Assembly: GCA_963210315.1 (NCBI GenBank) | Contig: OY723311.1 | Span: 372,001-436,000 of the forward strand | DNA: 64,000 nt | Reading direction: 5' to 3' | DNA from: Rhynchopus euleeides | Taxonomy: Eukaryota; Euglenozoa; Diplonemea; Diplonemida; Diplonemidae | Part shown: piece by piece, positions 23,791 through 34,772 of the stretch | Layout: each line of letters starts with the position of its first letter | Position numbering within the stretch: the first letter of the stretch is position 1 | Notes under the pieces: generated by a model | Database searches by the model: none | What the model was told of the DNA's origin: nothing | The model's input: only the letters and a program-made list of their open reading frames with translations | Made by a program: the position numbers and the translations under genes

Positions 23791-24261
23791 GGCTGGGGAA
23801 AAAAAACAACAAATCACAACAAATCACACCCGATCGTATTGCAATTTGGGTTAGCGTGCTGGCATCGCAGCCTGGCCCCGAAGGACCATACCGTGAGGAA
23901 CCGGGCCCGCTATCCTACTCTTGCTCTACGTGACACCACACGGTTTCGCTCTCCTCCTCGTTGCGCTGTAAAGGAGGGGGGACACACACACACTGGAAGC
24001 CGGAGATTGCGCCTGCTGATACTGAGGCTGGGGAAAAAAAACAACAAATCACAACAAATCACACCCGATCGTATTGCAATTTGGGTTAGCGTGCTGGCAT
24101 CGCAGCCTGGCCCCGAAGGACCATACCGTGAGGAACCGGGCCCGCTATCCTACTTTTGCTCTACGTGACACCACACGGTTTCGCTCTCCTCCTCGTTGCG
24201 CTGTAAAGGAGGGGGGACACACACACACTGGAAGCCGGAGATTGCGCCTGCTGGTACTGAG
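23791..24261. repeat. 235-bp tandem duplication
   Basis: Two nearly identical 235-bp copies (starts 23791 and 24026, GGCTGGGGAAAAAAAACAAC). They contain GTATTGCAATTTGGGTTAGC and CCGCTATCCTACT and end near GAGATTGCGCCTGCTG. Confidence 0.9.
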
Positions 24262-24468
24262 GCGCAATCTTCGCGACGACGCGTTGAAAAGACACCCGAT
24301 CACAACAGATCGTCACCCCTCCTTTACAGCGCAATGAGGAAGAAAGCGAAACCGTGTGGTCACAGAGAGCAGCAGTAGGATAGCGGGCCCGATTCTCACG
24401 GAGTGGACTCTGGGGGACACTCTGCGATGCCAGCACTGCTGCGCCGCTAACCCAAACTGCAATAACAT
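24258..24468. repeat. Diverged inverted copy of the 235-bp unit
   Basis: In reverse complement it repeats the order of the upstream unit (GGCGCAATC, CCTCCTTTACAGCGCAA, GAAACCGTGTGG, AGTAGGATAGCGGGCCCG, GCTAACCCAAACTGCAATA), with many substitutions. Together with the tandem pair it forms a large potential stem-loop. Confidence 0.8.
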
Positions 24469-25220
24469 AGGGAACCCATAGTGTAGGGGGGGTTTGATCG
24501 TCGAGAGGGAATGGAAAAGTAAATCTCCCAGCACCTTCTCGCAATGTTAGTCCTTTTTGTAGTCACTACACCAGATATGTTGTACAAGGCAGATCAATGC
24601 ACAACGGGAGGGTGTGTAGCAGTTGTCTGTCAGTGGCTTGGTGGTTGGACCGCAATACAGTATCACTAAAACACAACCAGGTGTCTGTCCGTAATACGTA
24701 GTCTCTCCTTGACACCATATACTTTGTGCCCCTGTATCGTTGTTTTTTTTGTACGAATAAATGGCGGAAGGGAAGGAGGGGAAGGGAAAGCAGGTGTGTT
24801 TCGTAGCGGGGTATATCTACTACGCAGTTTCGGCTGCCAACCCACGACTGTGCAGTAGTGCGTGAACCACTGGACTCCGGCAGCCCGGTATCGAGTACCT
24901 TTCGTCAGGTGGGTAGAAGACCCAGTGGAGGACGCAGGGTGGGGGGGGGGGGTGGGAGAGTAGGGGGGGTAGGGGGGAGAAAAAGTATTGACGTAAAAAG
25001 ATAAAAGGAGAAAAGAAAAAGAAAAGAAAAGAAAAGGATAAAAAACCATAGTGTAGGGGGGGGGGGGGTAGGGAAAACCTTAAGGGGGGAAAATTACGGG
25101 ATTTTTCACATAGGCGAGGAACACGCACAAAATGGCTGTCAACTTGAAACCCCGGCCCCTGGGAGGATTTGGGGGCGGTCTGGGTGGTTTTTGGGGGTAT
25201 TTGGCCACTTCTGAGCCAAT
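24469..25220. other. Intergenic with purine-rich tract
   Basis: A purine-rich stretch at about 24990-25075 (AAAAGGAGAAAAG, AAAAGAAAAG) and G-runs. No supported gene. Confidence 0.5.
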
Positions 25221-25232
25221 CCGTGACCATGC

Positions 25233-26048
25233 TCAAAAAAGTGTCATGGTTTGGTTCCGGCCCCCTCATCCGAACCACCCTTCCGATCCCGTCCCGCCCA
25301 ACTTGCCCGCAACATGCCGCCTTTTCTTGTCTTGGGTGGGCACTGATGCCTCCGGTTCAATTTGGGAGCAAATGAGTGTGACAAGCTTGGGAAGGAGCGT
25401 CTTCTCGCCAGCATTTCCTGATAACACTTGCTGCAGCGTCCACCGACCACTGCGCCTGCCGGTTTGTACACCGAATAAGGCTTTGGAACCCACACCGGCA
25501 TATTTTCCAAAGACGCCAGTCCCAAACTCCACTCGCGCACCGTCTCCGGCCTCTCCTTTCCATCTGCGGCTGAGTTCCCCAGCATTCTGGCCGTCGTCCG
25601 GCATCTCTTTTAGCTCTTTCAGTGCTGCAATGAAGCGCGTAAGTGGGGGTGATGGTGCAGAGGACGGGGATCATCGTCGCTGAGAAGTGCCACTGCAGTG
25701 CCGTAGAGCCGGGGTGACACAGTTCATACACCACACCCACTTCGCTGTTGCTGTTTCCCCTGATGAAGTTCCCGATGCATCCGACACCTCGGGGAGGGCA
25801 CATAATAACGCCTCCCGAGCGACGCCCTTGCATTCGCAGACACACCCCGGTCTTGTTGAGGATATCGGCAGAAACCTGACAGAACAGTCGCTGAAAGGCC
25901 ATTTTTTTGGCCCGGTAGTGCCCAGATGCCTCATCAGAGGCGGCAGAACGTGGTACATGACGGGGGATGGTGATGACGCAGGTGACAGGGTGCTCGGGAG
26001 ACTCAGCCGGGGAGGGGTTCGGTACCAAACCATGACATTTTTTTCAAC
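25233..26048. mobile_element. Possible inverted-terminal element (about 0.8 kb)
   Basis: Imperfect inverted repeats bound this interval. The left has GTGTCATGGTTTGGTTCCGG then CCCCCTC; the right has GAGGGGTTCGGTACC then AAACCATGACATTTTTTTCA. The sequence just outside both ends also resembles itself directly (GGGGCGGTCTGGGTGG and GGGGCGGTTTCTGGGGTGG). I cannot define a target-site duplication. Confidence 0.4.
25266..26028 (-). CDS. Hypothetical protein in two frames (intron or frameshift)
   Basis: Two adjoining minus-strand segments look coding. The upstream one (about 26028-25650) contains FQRLFCQVSADILNKTG and CIGNFIRGNSNSEVGVVYEL. The downstream one (about 25640-25266) reads IAALKELKEMPDDG and ARVEFGTGVFGKYAGVGSKA, then a Lys-rich end. 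The frame change falls next to TTGCAG at about 25630, which could be an intron acceptor; a frameshift is the alternative. Both segments lie inside the inverted-terminal element, so this may be cargo or part of it. I recognise no family. Confidence 0.3.
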
Positions 26049-26203
26049 ACAGCGTTTCAGCCGCGTTCCGGGGCACCAAAGTGGGTGTCCCACACCCAGG
26101 GGCGGTTTCTGGGGTGGTCTGGCCACTTTTTCAGCATTTTTGGAGGGTTTATGGTGGAAAATTGCCTATGTCGAAAAATGTCGTAATTTTGACGGATTTC
26201 GGT

Positions 26204-27054
26204 ACCTTACTGGGGGGGTTCAAATACAAGACGTATAATGGAATAGAAGCCGGGTCGTGGATTTCCAAATGCCACGGTTTGAAAAAAGTACGGCTTGTAT
26301 TCAATTTTTTGGGTTTTTGAGGGATTTTCTGAACCGGGGTGACCTAATTTTGCCCCGAGTTTGGCGGAGTTGGGTGGTGGGAGACCGTGCAAAATAGAAC
26401 CCCCTGAAGGGGGGGAGTTTCTGGTCACCCGGGCTCGCTCACCACACATGCCAGACCACAACTGGTGCGGGAGAAAGGCCAATCCCTTCACCCACCCACG
26501 TGTACATTATGAGTGAGGATGACGAGCATGGCGTTGCACACCTACGTGAGCGTCATTCCCCTTGAGAAGGTGATCAGCACTCCTGCAGGCCGTCCCGTGT
26601 GCTGGTACCCATACCAGCCTCTTTCGGCATGAATCGTCTTCTCGGTATTCCATCTCGCATGAATTATGCGCATATCGGCCCGTATAGACTCGCCGAGGCC
26701 TGCAAAGGTGCAGGCGTACGGTGCCCGCCAGAGTGGCCTCTCCGCGTTCAGTAGCGACCTTGTGCCAGCGGAAACCCTGCTGAAAAATCAGGTGGCTTCA
26801 GAACCCGGGGCAGGTAGAGGACATGTGTTTGTGCGACGAGCCTGGACACTGACCCTCCCACACCCCAAGCTCCTTGCCGTTGGCGATTGTGGCGAAAATT
26901 TCCTGCAGGAAATCCCTCACAAACGACCCTAGTTGAATAGAAGCCGTACGGCTTCTATTCAAATTTTCGAATATTTTGAAAATCTCGATTTTCGTCGCCG
27001 GCTTCGCCGAATATAAGCCGTACGGCTTGTATTTGAACCCCCCCAGTAACCTTT
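26204..27054. mobile_element. Terminal-inverted-repeat element, TTACTGGGGGGG type
   Basis: Starts TTACTGGGGGGGTTCAAATA (26207) and ends with its inverse complement (to 27049). Near the termini lie short palindromes with AGCCGTACGGCT (about 26945-26956 and 27017-27028). A possible ACCTT duplication flanks it. No transposase-like frame is present. The TTAC(T/A)GGGGGGG terminus is shared with the foldbacks at 48-51 kb. Confidence 0.65.
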
Positions 27055-27190
27055 TGAGACCGGTGGGGGGGCGACTTAATTCACCCAAAATCCGGGATTT
27101 TGGCCACCTTCCCCAGTAAGGATTTTTCCACTCCACCAAAATCAGAATTTCTTTTTATGGTGAACTGCGTTGTTTCAGAACGATCCGAGA
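27055..27190. repeat. Diverged half-arm of the 48.4-kb foldback family
   Basis: CCCCAGTAAG, CCACTCCACC, AAAATC and GGTGAACTGCG..GTTTCAG follow in the order found in one arm of the 48377-48682 palindrome. The matching second arm is missing. Confidence 0.55.
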
Positions 27191-28109
27191 ATCAACTTTT
27201 TTTTTGAGAAAAACAATTTTTTTTTCACGGCCGGCCACTCGCAATGACCACCCAAAATATTCTTGGGCGGTTATAGGGCCCAACCACACATCTGAACCAG
27301 ACCCCCAGATCTGAGAAAAAAATCCGAAAAATGCGCTTTTCGGGCAGAACGGGGACAGCGCATTCCACGATGCCAAGATTTTCTGAAAAATTCCAAAAAA
27401 ATCGACTTTTGCCTGCTGACCCAATATTCCGGTGAAAAAGGTGTAAAATGCAGGGTCTGTGAGGTCGGGTCACCAGACCCAGGTGTGACTTTCGGGCAGT
27501 TTTGGGACATATCTTTCCAGAAACACATTTTTTGGGTGCCTGGGGGTGTTTCGAGGCCATTTCTGTGGCCACAGATGCAGGACCCCCGGGTGGCCAAAAA
27601 CCACCAAAAACCTGGAAATAGGTGGACTCCATATTTGGTCTCGGCAGGAAAATTTTTCAATTTTGGACTTTTTTCGAAAAAAATGTTGTCGTGAAACGCG
27701 CTGCTCTGGCCGTTTCCGAGAATATTTTTTTTCCGAATTTTTTTTTCTGGCGATAGTGGGGCTATTAATGGAGTACAGTCCCTGTTACTGGTAATGGAGA
27801 AAAATATTCCCAAAACTCAAAAAAACGCGATTTTCGGGATTTTCCGAAAAAGTGCATTTTTCTTCATTGCAACCAATGTAGTCGGGAGACCGCATCGTAA
27901 TTTTTCTCTTGCTTCTTTGCAACGTTCTGCGACATCTGAGTTCACCATAAAAAAAATCGATCAAAAATTCGTAGTGGAAAGCATATGGTTGCCCAGTGCG
28001 AAAAAAAATTGACTTTTCGACACACATGTGTGTCGCTAGGTACCTAAAGGTTAAGACGGTCCCTAGGGGGGGGGGGGGGTGAGGGCAAGGATCAACGGCC
28101 CTGGTTTGC
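27191..28109. other. Intergenic, AT-richer, no gene seen
   Basis: Runs of A and T and short frames. A GTTGTCGTGAAACGCGCTG segment at 27684 resembles the one near 15520. Ends in a G-run (28068-28079) just downstream of the cyclase-like gene. Confidence 0.5.
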
Positions 28110-30461
28110 TCACAACTTGTGCAGGGTGTACGTTGCTCGCACCACCGGGTCCTCACAGGGCTTGAAGTGGTTCTGCAGCGGGCAGTACTTCTTCTTTGCT
28201 GAGGACTCCAGTAGCCACTCCGGCATGCCCTCCGGCAACGGTCCTCCGGGCACACGGTCCCAATCACTGCTGATGATCGCCAAAGCTAGGGTGTTCACAG
28301 CTTCAGTGCCGGCGGTGGCGGCGGAATCCACCTGGTACATCCACTCGTCCTCATCCATCGCGACACGCTCCCGCAAGTCGACGACGGTGAAGATGCCCTG
28401 CCGCTTGTGGCACACCAGCGCGTCTGTCACGCAGTAAACGAAGCCGATGCCCAGACGCGACACGGTGCGTCCGTCTGTCGTGCACGTCAGGCCCCGGATC
28501 TTGTTGTAGAACTCCAGCTGCATCACCCACGGCACGAGGGGCGACATCACAGAGAAACGACGCACAGAGGCAGTCCCCATGTTCCCGACCTTCGCAGCGC
28601 CTGTCGTCACACCGCACGAGGCGACATGTCCAGAGGCTTTGAGCACCTCTGACACCTGCAGTGCGGTGGTTGCGGTCGCAGCGGAATAGTCTGCGCAACC
28701 TTTTGCGCAGTTCCACCCCACGAAGAAGCGGTCGCCCGAGAAGCTGTCGAGCACACCCCCGGCAGTCACGCAGCATTGCAGTATTGCGGAGACCATGGCG
28801 CCGTACTGAGACAGAAGGTCGCTGCGGCTGGCTTTGCCCCACCAGTCCACCACGTTCACCACAAGCAGGCCGACGTTCCGCGATGCCACGTGGAGTTTCA
28901 GCATCTTGCGCCCTGCATCATCCGAGCCGTACGACGCTTGCGACTGCGTCAGCGCCGAATTTTCTGAGGTCTGCGAGGCACATTCCGACAGCGTGTCCGA
29001 GCTCTCCTCTGCGCCCAGCAGCACCGAGGCCGGCATGTACGCACGGAACTCTTCCAGCCGGCCCACCGTCGTCTGCATCCCTCTGATCAGGCGCGACACC
29101 TCCTTCAGCGTCAGCAACCTCGAGTCATACCGCACGAGGGCAGCCGTGGCCGCCTCTGTCTCCATGTTGCCGATCGCTTCGATGGCGGTGGACAGGTGCC
29201 GCATCGGCTGCCCGATGTACACCATCTCAAACACAGAGATTGCGACGTCGAACAGCAGCACACACAGCGAGAACACGACCAGCAACACCAGCGCCTCGTT
29301 GACCTTCCCCTGCACAGTGGACGTGGGCCGCATCCACAGCAGCACTAGGTTCTTGAGCTGCAGGTCTTCCTTCCGTACGAAATGCTCCTCCCCGTCCAGC
29401 GACTCTCGCCGGAAGGTCCCAGGTGGTTCGAGTACCAGTGCGGCGAATGCGTCCTGGACAGTCTGCGACATGTTCTTCACCTTCGTGGCGCAGATATCGC
29501 CGATTGCGAACTCCCGAGCACACGCCTGGTCCACCAGCGTGTGTGCCGTCGTCGAGGCCCACACGCTCTGCCCCACTGCATCCACCAGCACCAGTGTTGT
29601 GTCCTCGTGATCTCTTCCGTACTCCTGCAGGTATTCAACCCACTCCCCCAGCAACAACTGTGCCACGCCCAGCACCGCCCTGTACCGGCTCCACGGGTGT
29701 GGTGGCGGCGGCGGTGCGTACACAGCGTCAATGCCGAAGTACGAGTAGACTGCGCCATCGCTTGTCCACCACGAGCCTGGGTCTCTGTAGCCGTGTGCGA
29801 CAGCCGTCCCCGGCCCAGCCTCCCAACCCTCAACGTCCGGCACACCCTCCGCAACAGGGTCCCAGCCCGGCTTGGGGTAGGTGATGTACGCGATGCCATC
29901 CCAGGTGTACGCGTAGTCGACGATTGTCCCGCTACTGCGGTTCATTCGGAACGTATCGACCATGAACGTCGCGGGATTTTTTGCACTGGCTGGCGTGAAG
30001 CTGTCACTGTCCGTCGCGGCCCACTCGAGTTCCCTGCCACCACTTGCGAGCGGGCTTGCCCACATACACACATACTCCCACTCGGTGGTGCTCTCCATGT
30101 CCCATGGGTACAGCATGTAACACAACGAGTATGTGCTGTTGATTGCTGCAAACTGGTAGGTCCGAGACAGGTTCCTCCAGGACTCGGCTGTCGCGTTCGG
30201 AGGGAGCCGCTCGAGGTTGTACATGAAGCTCTTCTGCTGCTCTGTCCGCACACCGAGTTGCGTAAGCGTGCCCTTCAGCTTATCCTTCACGCTACCCACC
30301 TCCGACCGACTTACTTCCCGCAGCGTCTCATCAAGCGATGCCAGACTCTGGAAGTACATCACAAGCCCGCCTGCCAGTGAGGCTACTGTCGACACCATTG
30401 TCGCGACTGTAATCACACACATGATCGGGGGCGTGGCATGGCACGCCCGTGCGCGCGGCAT
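28110..30461 (-). CDS. Two-TM receptor-like protein with degenerate class III cyclase domain
   Basis: 783 codons from the ATG at 30461 (an upstream GTG at 30545 stays in frame but lacks support) to TGA. Residues about 13-37 form a first membrane segment (VITVATMVSTVASLAGGLV). About 350 residues of presumed extracytoplasmic sequence follow, then a second segment near 386-412 (LVLLVVFSLCVLLFDVAISV) and a HAMP/linker-like helix ending RAYMPASVLLG. Residues about 522-700 resemble a class III cyclase fold: LLVVNVVDWW, then LDSFSGDRFFVGW, then GNMGTASVRRFSVM. Two Asp sit where metal-binding Asp belong, but the substrate Lys and transition-state Asn/Arg are not evident. A catalytically weak or regulatory cyclase-like sensor is my inference. 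No intron is needed. Confidence 0.75.
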   Translation of the reverse strand: MPRARACHATPPIMCVITVATMVSTVASLAGGLVMYFQSLASLDETLREVSRSEVGSVKDKLKGTLTQLGVRTEQQKSFMYNLERLPPNATAESWRNLSRTYQFAAINSTYSLCYMLYPWDMESTTEWEYVCMWASPLASGGRELEWAATDSDSFTPASAKNPATFMVDTFRMNRSSGTIVDYAYTWDGIAYITYPKPGWDPVAEGVPDVEGWEAGPGTAVAHGYRDPGSWWTSDGAVYSYFGIDAVYAPPPPPHPWSRYRAVLGVAQLLLGEWVEYLQEYGRDHEDTTLVLVDAVGQSVWASTTAHTLVDQACAREFAIGDICATKVKNMSQTVQDAFAALVLEPPGTFRRESLDGEEHFVRKEDLQLKNLVLLWMRPTSTVQGKVNEALVLLVVFSLCVLLFDVAISVFEMVYIGQPMRHLSTAIEAIGNMETEAATAALVRYDSRLLTLKEVSRLIRGMQTTVGRLEEFRAYMPASVLLGAEESSDTLSECASQTSENSALTQSQASYGSDDAGRKMLKLHVASRNVGLLVVNVVDWWGKASRSDLLSQYGAMVSAILQCCVTAGGVLDSFSGDRFFVGWNCAKGCADYSAATATTALQVSEVLKASGHVASCGVTTGAAKVGNMGTASVRRFSVMSPLVPWVMQLEFYNKIRGLTCTTDGRTVSRLGIGFVYCVTDALVCHKRQGIFTVVDLRERVAMDEDEWMYQVDSAATAGTEAVNTLALAIISSDWDRVPGGPLPEGMPEWLLESSAKKKYCPLQNHFKPCEDPVVRATYTLHKL

Positions 30462-31073
30462 CTTTCCCGCCGTGATGTGTACTGGTCTGTGGTTCCGCTG
30501 TTGTTCTGAAGTGAGTGTAACCGCAGCACTTCGACACCACACCACATTTTACTGTCTGGAGGGAGGGAGGGAGGGGAAGGGGCGCAGCCATTTTCCTGCA
30601 CCGCCGTCTTTTCTGTATGCATCAGATCATCCCACCACCCACAGCACCCTCCGCTTCGCCCAGTTCCCTTCCCACCCACCCACCCACCCCAAAAATATAA
30701 CAGGGATCCGCGATTGCTCTTTTTTCTTCTCTGCTTAAAACGGCGGTATGGCGAGGGGGGGGGGGGAGTGGGTTGGTTTAGTGGGGTGGTGTGGGTGGGG
30801 GGGGGGGGGGGGGTAAGGTGAAATATCAAAAATCATATGTGTAATCAGTGTTTTCGCTTGGAAGATTTGGGGTGAAAATCTTCAAAAAAAATAAAAAGTC
30901 TGGAAAATCCCAGGAAGATATCTTCCTGGGGGAAAAAACAAAAAAAAATCTGGTCGCCAGATTTTTTTCTTGTTTTTTTTGGGGGGCTTTTTGGCGGCCC
31001 AACGGTGACTTCTGGACCGAATCCGACTGGTATTTAGCACGGCTTCCAATCCCGTGCATGGGATACGCACAAG
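30462..31073. other. 5' flank of the cyclase-like gene, no other gene
   Basis: Contains G-runs (30757-30769, 30798-30813) and an AGGAAGATATCTTCCT palindrome near 30911. No promoter motif could be assigned. Confidence 0.5.
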
Positions 31074-31150
31074 AACAGATGTTCACTACCGTGGCCTCCG
31101 GCGGCTGGGGGGCTCCGCCCCCCAGACCCCCCTGTGGCATGTACCTGTCA
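31074..31150 (-). repeat. GC-rich hairpin repeat, copy 7
   Basis: ACAGATGTTCACTACCGTGG, the GGGGGGCTCCGCCCCCC palindrome, and CCCCCCTGTGGCATGTACCT; opposite orientation to the 12-kb and 21-kb copies. Confidence 0.85.
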
Positions 31151-32217
31151 GTTGCCAAGGCCTGAGCGCATCGCGGCGTCACATCTTAAAGAGGCGAGAG
31201 CCCATGCTGATGTGTTGAATCATGTGTCCGTGTGCCTGTTGGGGGGGGAAAAGTGACCCCAAACCCCAATTTTGGTGTTCCTCCGACGCCCAGAGGTCAG
31301 CACGAGCACTGTTCCCTGGAGGGGGAAATACTGGGCGGGGTGGGTGGAAGAGTAGAAATCTTCCTGGGTCTGACCCCCCCTGGAAGATTAGCGAAAACCC
31401 TGTGTGTAATACCAAAAAAAAGACACCTCTCCCACACCCCACACCCCTCCCCACCTTCCGTCAGGCAAGGGGGCGGTGAAATAAAATATCACCTTTAACT
31501 GTCACCCACCCCCCCCCCCGCCCCTCCTACCTGCTTAAATTGTGCAGTTTGTGTTGGGTGTCGCCCATCAACACGCCCTCCAGCCTGACGAACGAAACAA
31601 TCAGACAGTGACCTGCATCCATGCCTACTGTCTAATCACCCCGCCACCGAAGGAGTTGGGCTCGCTGAGAGCAGTGTATAGACAGAGTGAGAGAGAGAGA
31701 GAGGGGGGGGGGGGGGAAACCCACACACAATCACCAACCACCAACCCTCCTCCTCCTCCTTCCCCCCCCACACACACCAGGGCTAGACGTAAGCTCGGAG
31801 TGGGGAGGAGGAAGAAGATGAGAAAGGCGTTCGAACACCATTCTCCATCGCTGACACCTCACACACACACACGCACGTCGTGTTGGGGAATCCTTCGGGA
31901 GTGCGATACTGAAGGGGAGGTGCTACTGCCCGTGCAGGGCGACACCGCCTTAAAACTTGATAACCACACGCACGCACCCTCCCCCCCCATCCGATGTGTC
32001 TGTCTGTCTTGTTTTTTTTCTCTCTCGCCGTTCTGGCCGTGCATCTCAGAAAACTGAAGGTTGTAGTTCTCCTCGTCGGCCGTGGTTCACATCGGAGGAA
32101 CAGGCAGCGTCCAGTTTGGTGCAAAGCGGTGGCGAGGGGTTTTGGCGTGCGCAGGGGGGTGCCGTGTGTCTCTTTTTTGTTAAACTCTCTTGAAAAAAAT
32201 ATAGAGAAACGAGGGAA
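31151..32217. other. Intergenic, low-complexity
   Basis: C-, G-, GA- and CA-rich tracts (for example GAGAGAGAGAGAGG near 31690). No supported gene. Confidence 0.5.
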
Positions 32218-32517
32218 CACGGTGGACTCCCACCCCCTGGAGCGGGGGTCTGGGGCGGGGGTCTGGGCGAGTGGGGGTCTGGACCCCCGCGAGCGGGAGT
32301 CTGGACCCCCGCGAGTGGGGGTCTGGACCCCCGCTGTCGGGGGTCTGGACCCCCGCTAGCGGGAGTCTGCCCTGCTATTTTTGGTGCCCAGACGACCCCC
32401 GCGAGCGGGGTCCATACCCCCGCTCGCGGGGGTCCAGACCCCCACTCGCGGGGGTCTGGACCCCCGATATTCCGATATCCCAAAAAGGTGCACCCTGACG
32501 TGTGGGAGTCCACCGTG
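32218..32517. mobile_element. 300-bp MITE-like element with perfect 16-bp inverted ends
   Basis: Begins CACGGTGGACTCCCAC (32218-32233) and ends with the exact inverse complement (32502-32517). The interior is a palindromic minisatellite, GGGGGTCTGGACCCCCGC with GAGC, GAGT or CTAGC spacers, repeated about ten times. No ORF could encode a transposase, and I see no clear target-site duplication. Confidence 0.75.
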
Positions 32518-34370
32518 AAGAGGAGGGAAACGGGGGGGGGGGGGGGGGAAGGTGGTGAGAGGGGAAGAGGGAGCGAGAGAGTGGGTGAGAAGAAAAGGAG
32601 AGGGTGTGGCTGCCGGTGGTGGTGGTGGCGGCGAGAGGGGGGGGGGGGGAGGAGGCCGGGTATGACAGCCCATCCCGCCCCCCTCCCCCCTCCCCCCTCC
32701 TCCTTCACATGTGCATGTACGCAACACACACACACACACCCAGAGAAATTGACACCTTAAGCCCCTTCTCCCTTCTCCCTTCCCATCCCAACCCCTCCCC
32801 CCCCTGACGTTGTTTGTCGATGGAGGAGAAGGAGCGGGGTGGGATGTGTATAGAGAGGATGTTTCACCAGAAGGATTTCACACCGAATTTCCCTTCCGGG
32901 ACTCAGGGTGTTACGAAATCCGGCCATCTCTTTGCTATTTGTATCATCCCCCTTTTTTTTTGGGGCGGAAGACAGGCGTGTCGACTGGCGGGGAGTCGGA
33001 AGGGGGGGAGGTGGGTGGGCGGGGGGGAGAGGTGTGGTCAACCTCTGTGTGTCTTGGACCTTTTTTTTTTGCAAGGAAATTGCGCTTTTCCCACCCACCC
33101 TCTCCCCCCCCCCCCTTACCCTCTCCATCCCAGGTGACACAACCGCCACCCCCCACCCCACCATCTGAGTCCCCTCTCCCACTCGATTAGCGGCTCCAAA
33201 ATACACGCTGTTCAGCGCTTTGAAATCTGCTGTTCAGCGCTTTGAAACTAAAATGGAGATATGCCTGGCAATCTCAACTTTATAAAGAATCCTGCTCTCT
33301 CGGGGTGTGGCAGTCTTTTTATTTGTCTGTTTTTTTTCCTGTGAAAAACATCTTCTTCTCAACATCACTTCGCTTTCGCCGTTAGGGATTTGTAGTATGG
33401 GATAGCGGAATCTGGTTTCGCGCAGTGAGAGACAACAACTAAGCTGGCTATGTTCATTGTTTTTGAGGAGGCGTGGGGGGGGGGGGGGAGGACATCGACG
33501 ACCAGTGCAGTGGGTTTTCTTTTAGAATGTGTATTGCATTATGTTGTGTTGTGCGAACATCTCTTTTTCTTCTTCTTCCCGGCATCGACAGATATTGCGA
33601 TCACCGCCCGACACGCCATCATCGACACCCAATTTTTTTTGTCTTTTTTTTTGGCCCCCATCTCACGGGGAGGAGGCGGGACGGGGGAGGGGCACACACG
33701 CACTGCGGCACCCCCCAATCCATCCCCTTCTAACCCCACCCCAGATCCGGGGAAGGGGGGGCAGGGACGCGAGCTGCCTGGGTCAACCCGCACCCACGCA
33801 CTCCACACCTCCCCTCACCCCCAAACACAGGTGTTTTTTTCGTTTGCTGTTCGTCGGGATGGGGGGACGAACAAATATCCCTCTTGAGTTGGACAAAAGG
33901 AGGGGATGGGAGGGATAGAAGGCATGTATTAGTTTAGCTTTCGCTTCGAAGAAATCGCTGCTATAAACAGAAGGGTTCTCTGATCAGGAGACAGTGCGCT
34001 GCAGGGTCACAGCGCCTCACGTGTCATTAACACCCCTCAGTTGCGGCCTTCACCTGTGTCGAGAAGGAAGTGTGTATCAGCGTGCATTTAGGGCTCACGT
34101 GAGCCGTCTCGTACTATTCTCCAAACTGTGCGAATGTCAAATCTGTTGTGATTCTTGACAATATGTGTACCATGTGGAACCCCAAGCCAAGCCAAGCCTG
34201 TGAAGAGGTGTCTGCTCCCCTCCGCCACGAGTTTCGCTGCTCGGCTCGGCATATTCCGACGAGCACTTTGAACAAGCGATGCCAGGGGTGACCTCGCCTC
34301 TCACCCCCGTCCCCTAGCTACTTTGCAGCACTAACTTCACTCACTCACCTGTTCACCCTTTTCTCGCGCA
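32518..34370. other. Intergenic, low-complexity
   Basis: Long G and C homopolymers, GGT repeats and CA repeats. A GCTGTTCAGCGCTTTGAAA direct duplication lies at about 33207-33247. No supported gene. Confidence 0.5.
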
Positions 34371-34772
34371 GACCGCCACCACATCGCACAAGCAACACAA
34401 CAAGCAGCGCCGGCAGCGGTTATACACCTGGGTCGCTCGGGAGTTGAAGCGGGCCGATGATCTGGCTTCAACGGGACGTTTGATGCAACAGGAGGGGAGA
34501 ACTTCACCAGATGCAGTTTGGCAGCAACGCTGAAGGTGACAAAAGCGTTCAGGAAACTTGTTGGGTCCATCATCAACACCCAACACGGTGGTGGTGTCAT
34601 GCCGGCTGGCGCTGACGAAGCTGGCCTCGGACCCGGGACTGTCGAGAAGATCGCGAAGCCTCTTACTGATGCGATGATCAATCGGTATGCCATGCAGATG
34701 GTGGCCGTGTACACAGTGTTTGATGCAATGTGCACCCAAAAGGAGCCTAGGTGGCCACCTGATTTGGTTTGA
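34371..34772 (+). pseudogene. Possible gene remnant, two frames
   Basis: A first frame (about 34390-34530) reads RLYTWVARELKRADDLASTG and stops at a TGA. A second frame (from about 34518) reads FRKLVGSIINTQHGGGVMPA then VEKIAKPLTDAMINRY, ending at TGA (34770-34772). Both look protein-like but need a frameshift or intron to join. An AG precedes the first frame (TTTCTCGCGCAG, 34359-34370). No family recognised. It lies antiparallel to and 130 bp from the 3' end of ARL3. Confidence 0.2.

Noticed and set aside
32488..33207. Overlapping 60-150 codon frames on both strands
   Set aside because: They consist of homopolymer and dinucleotide translations (poly-Gly, poly-Pro, His-Thr) with no domain.
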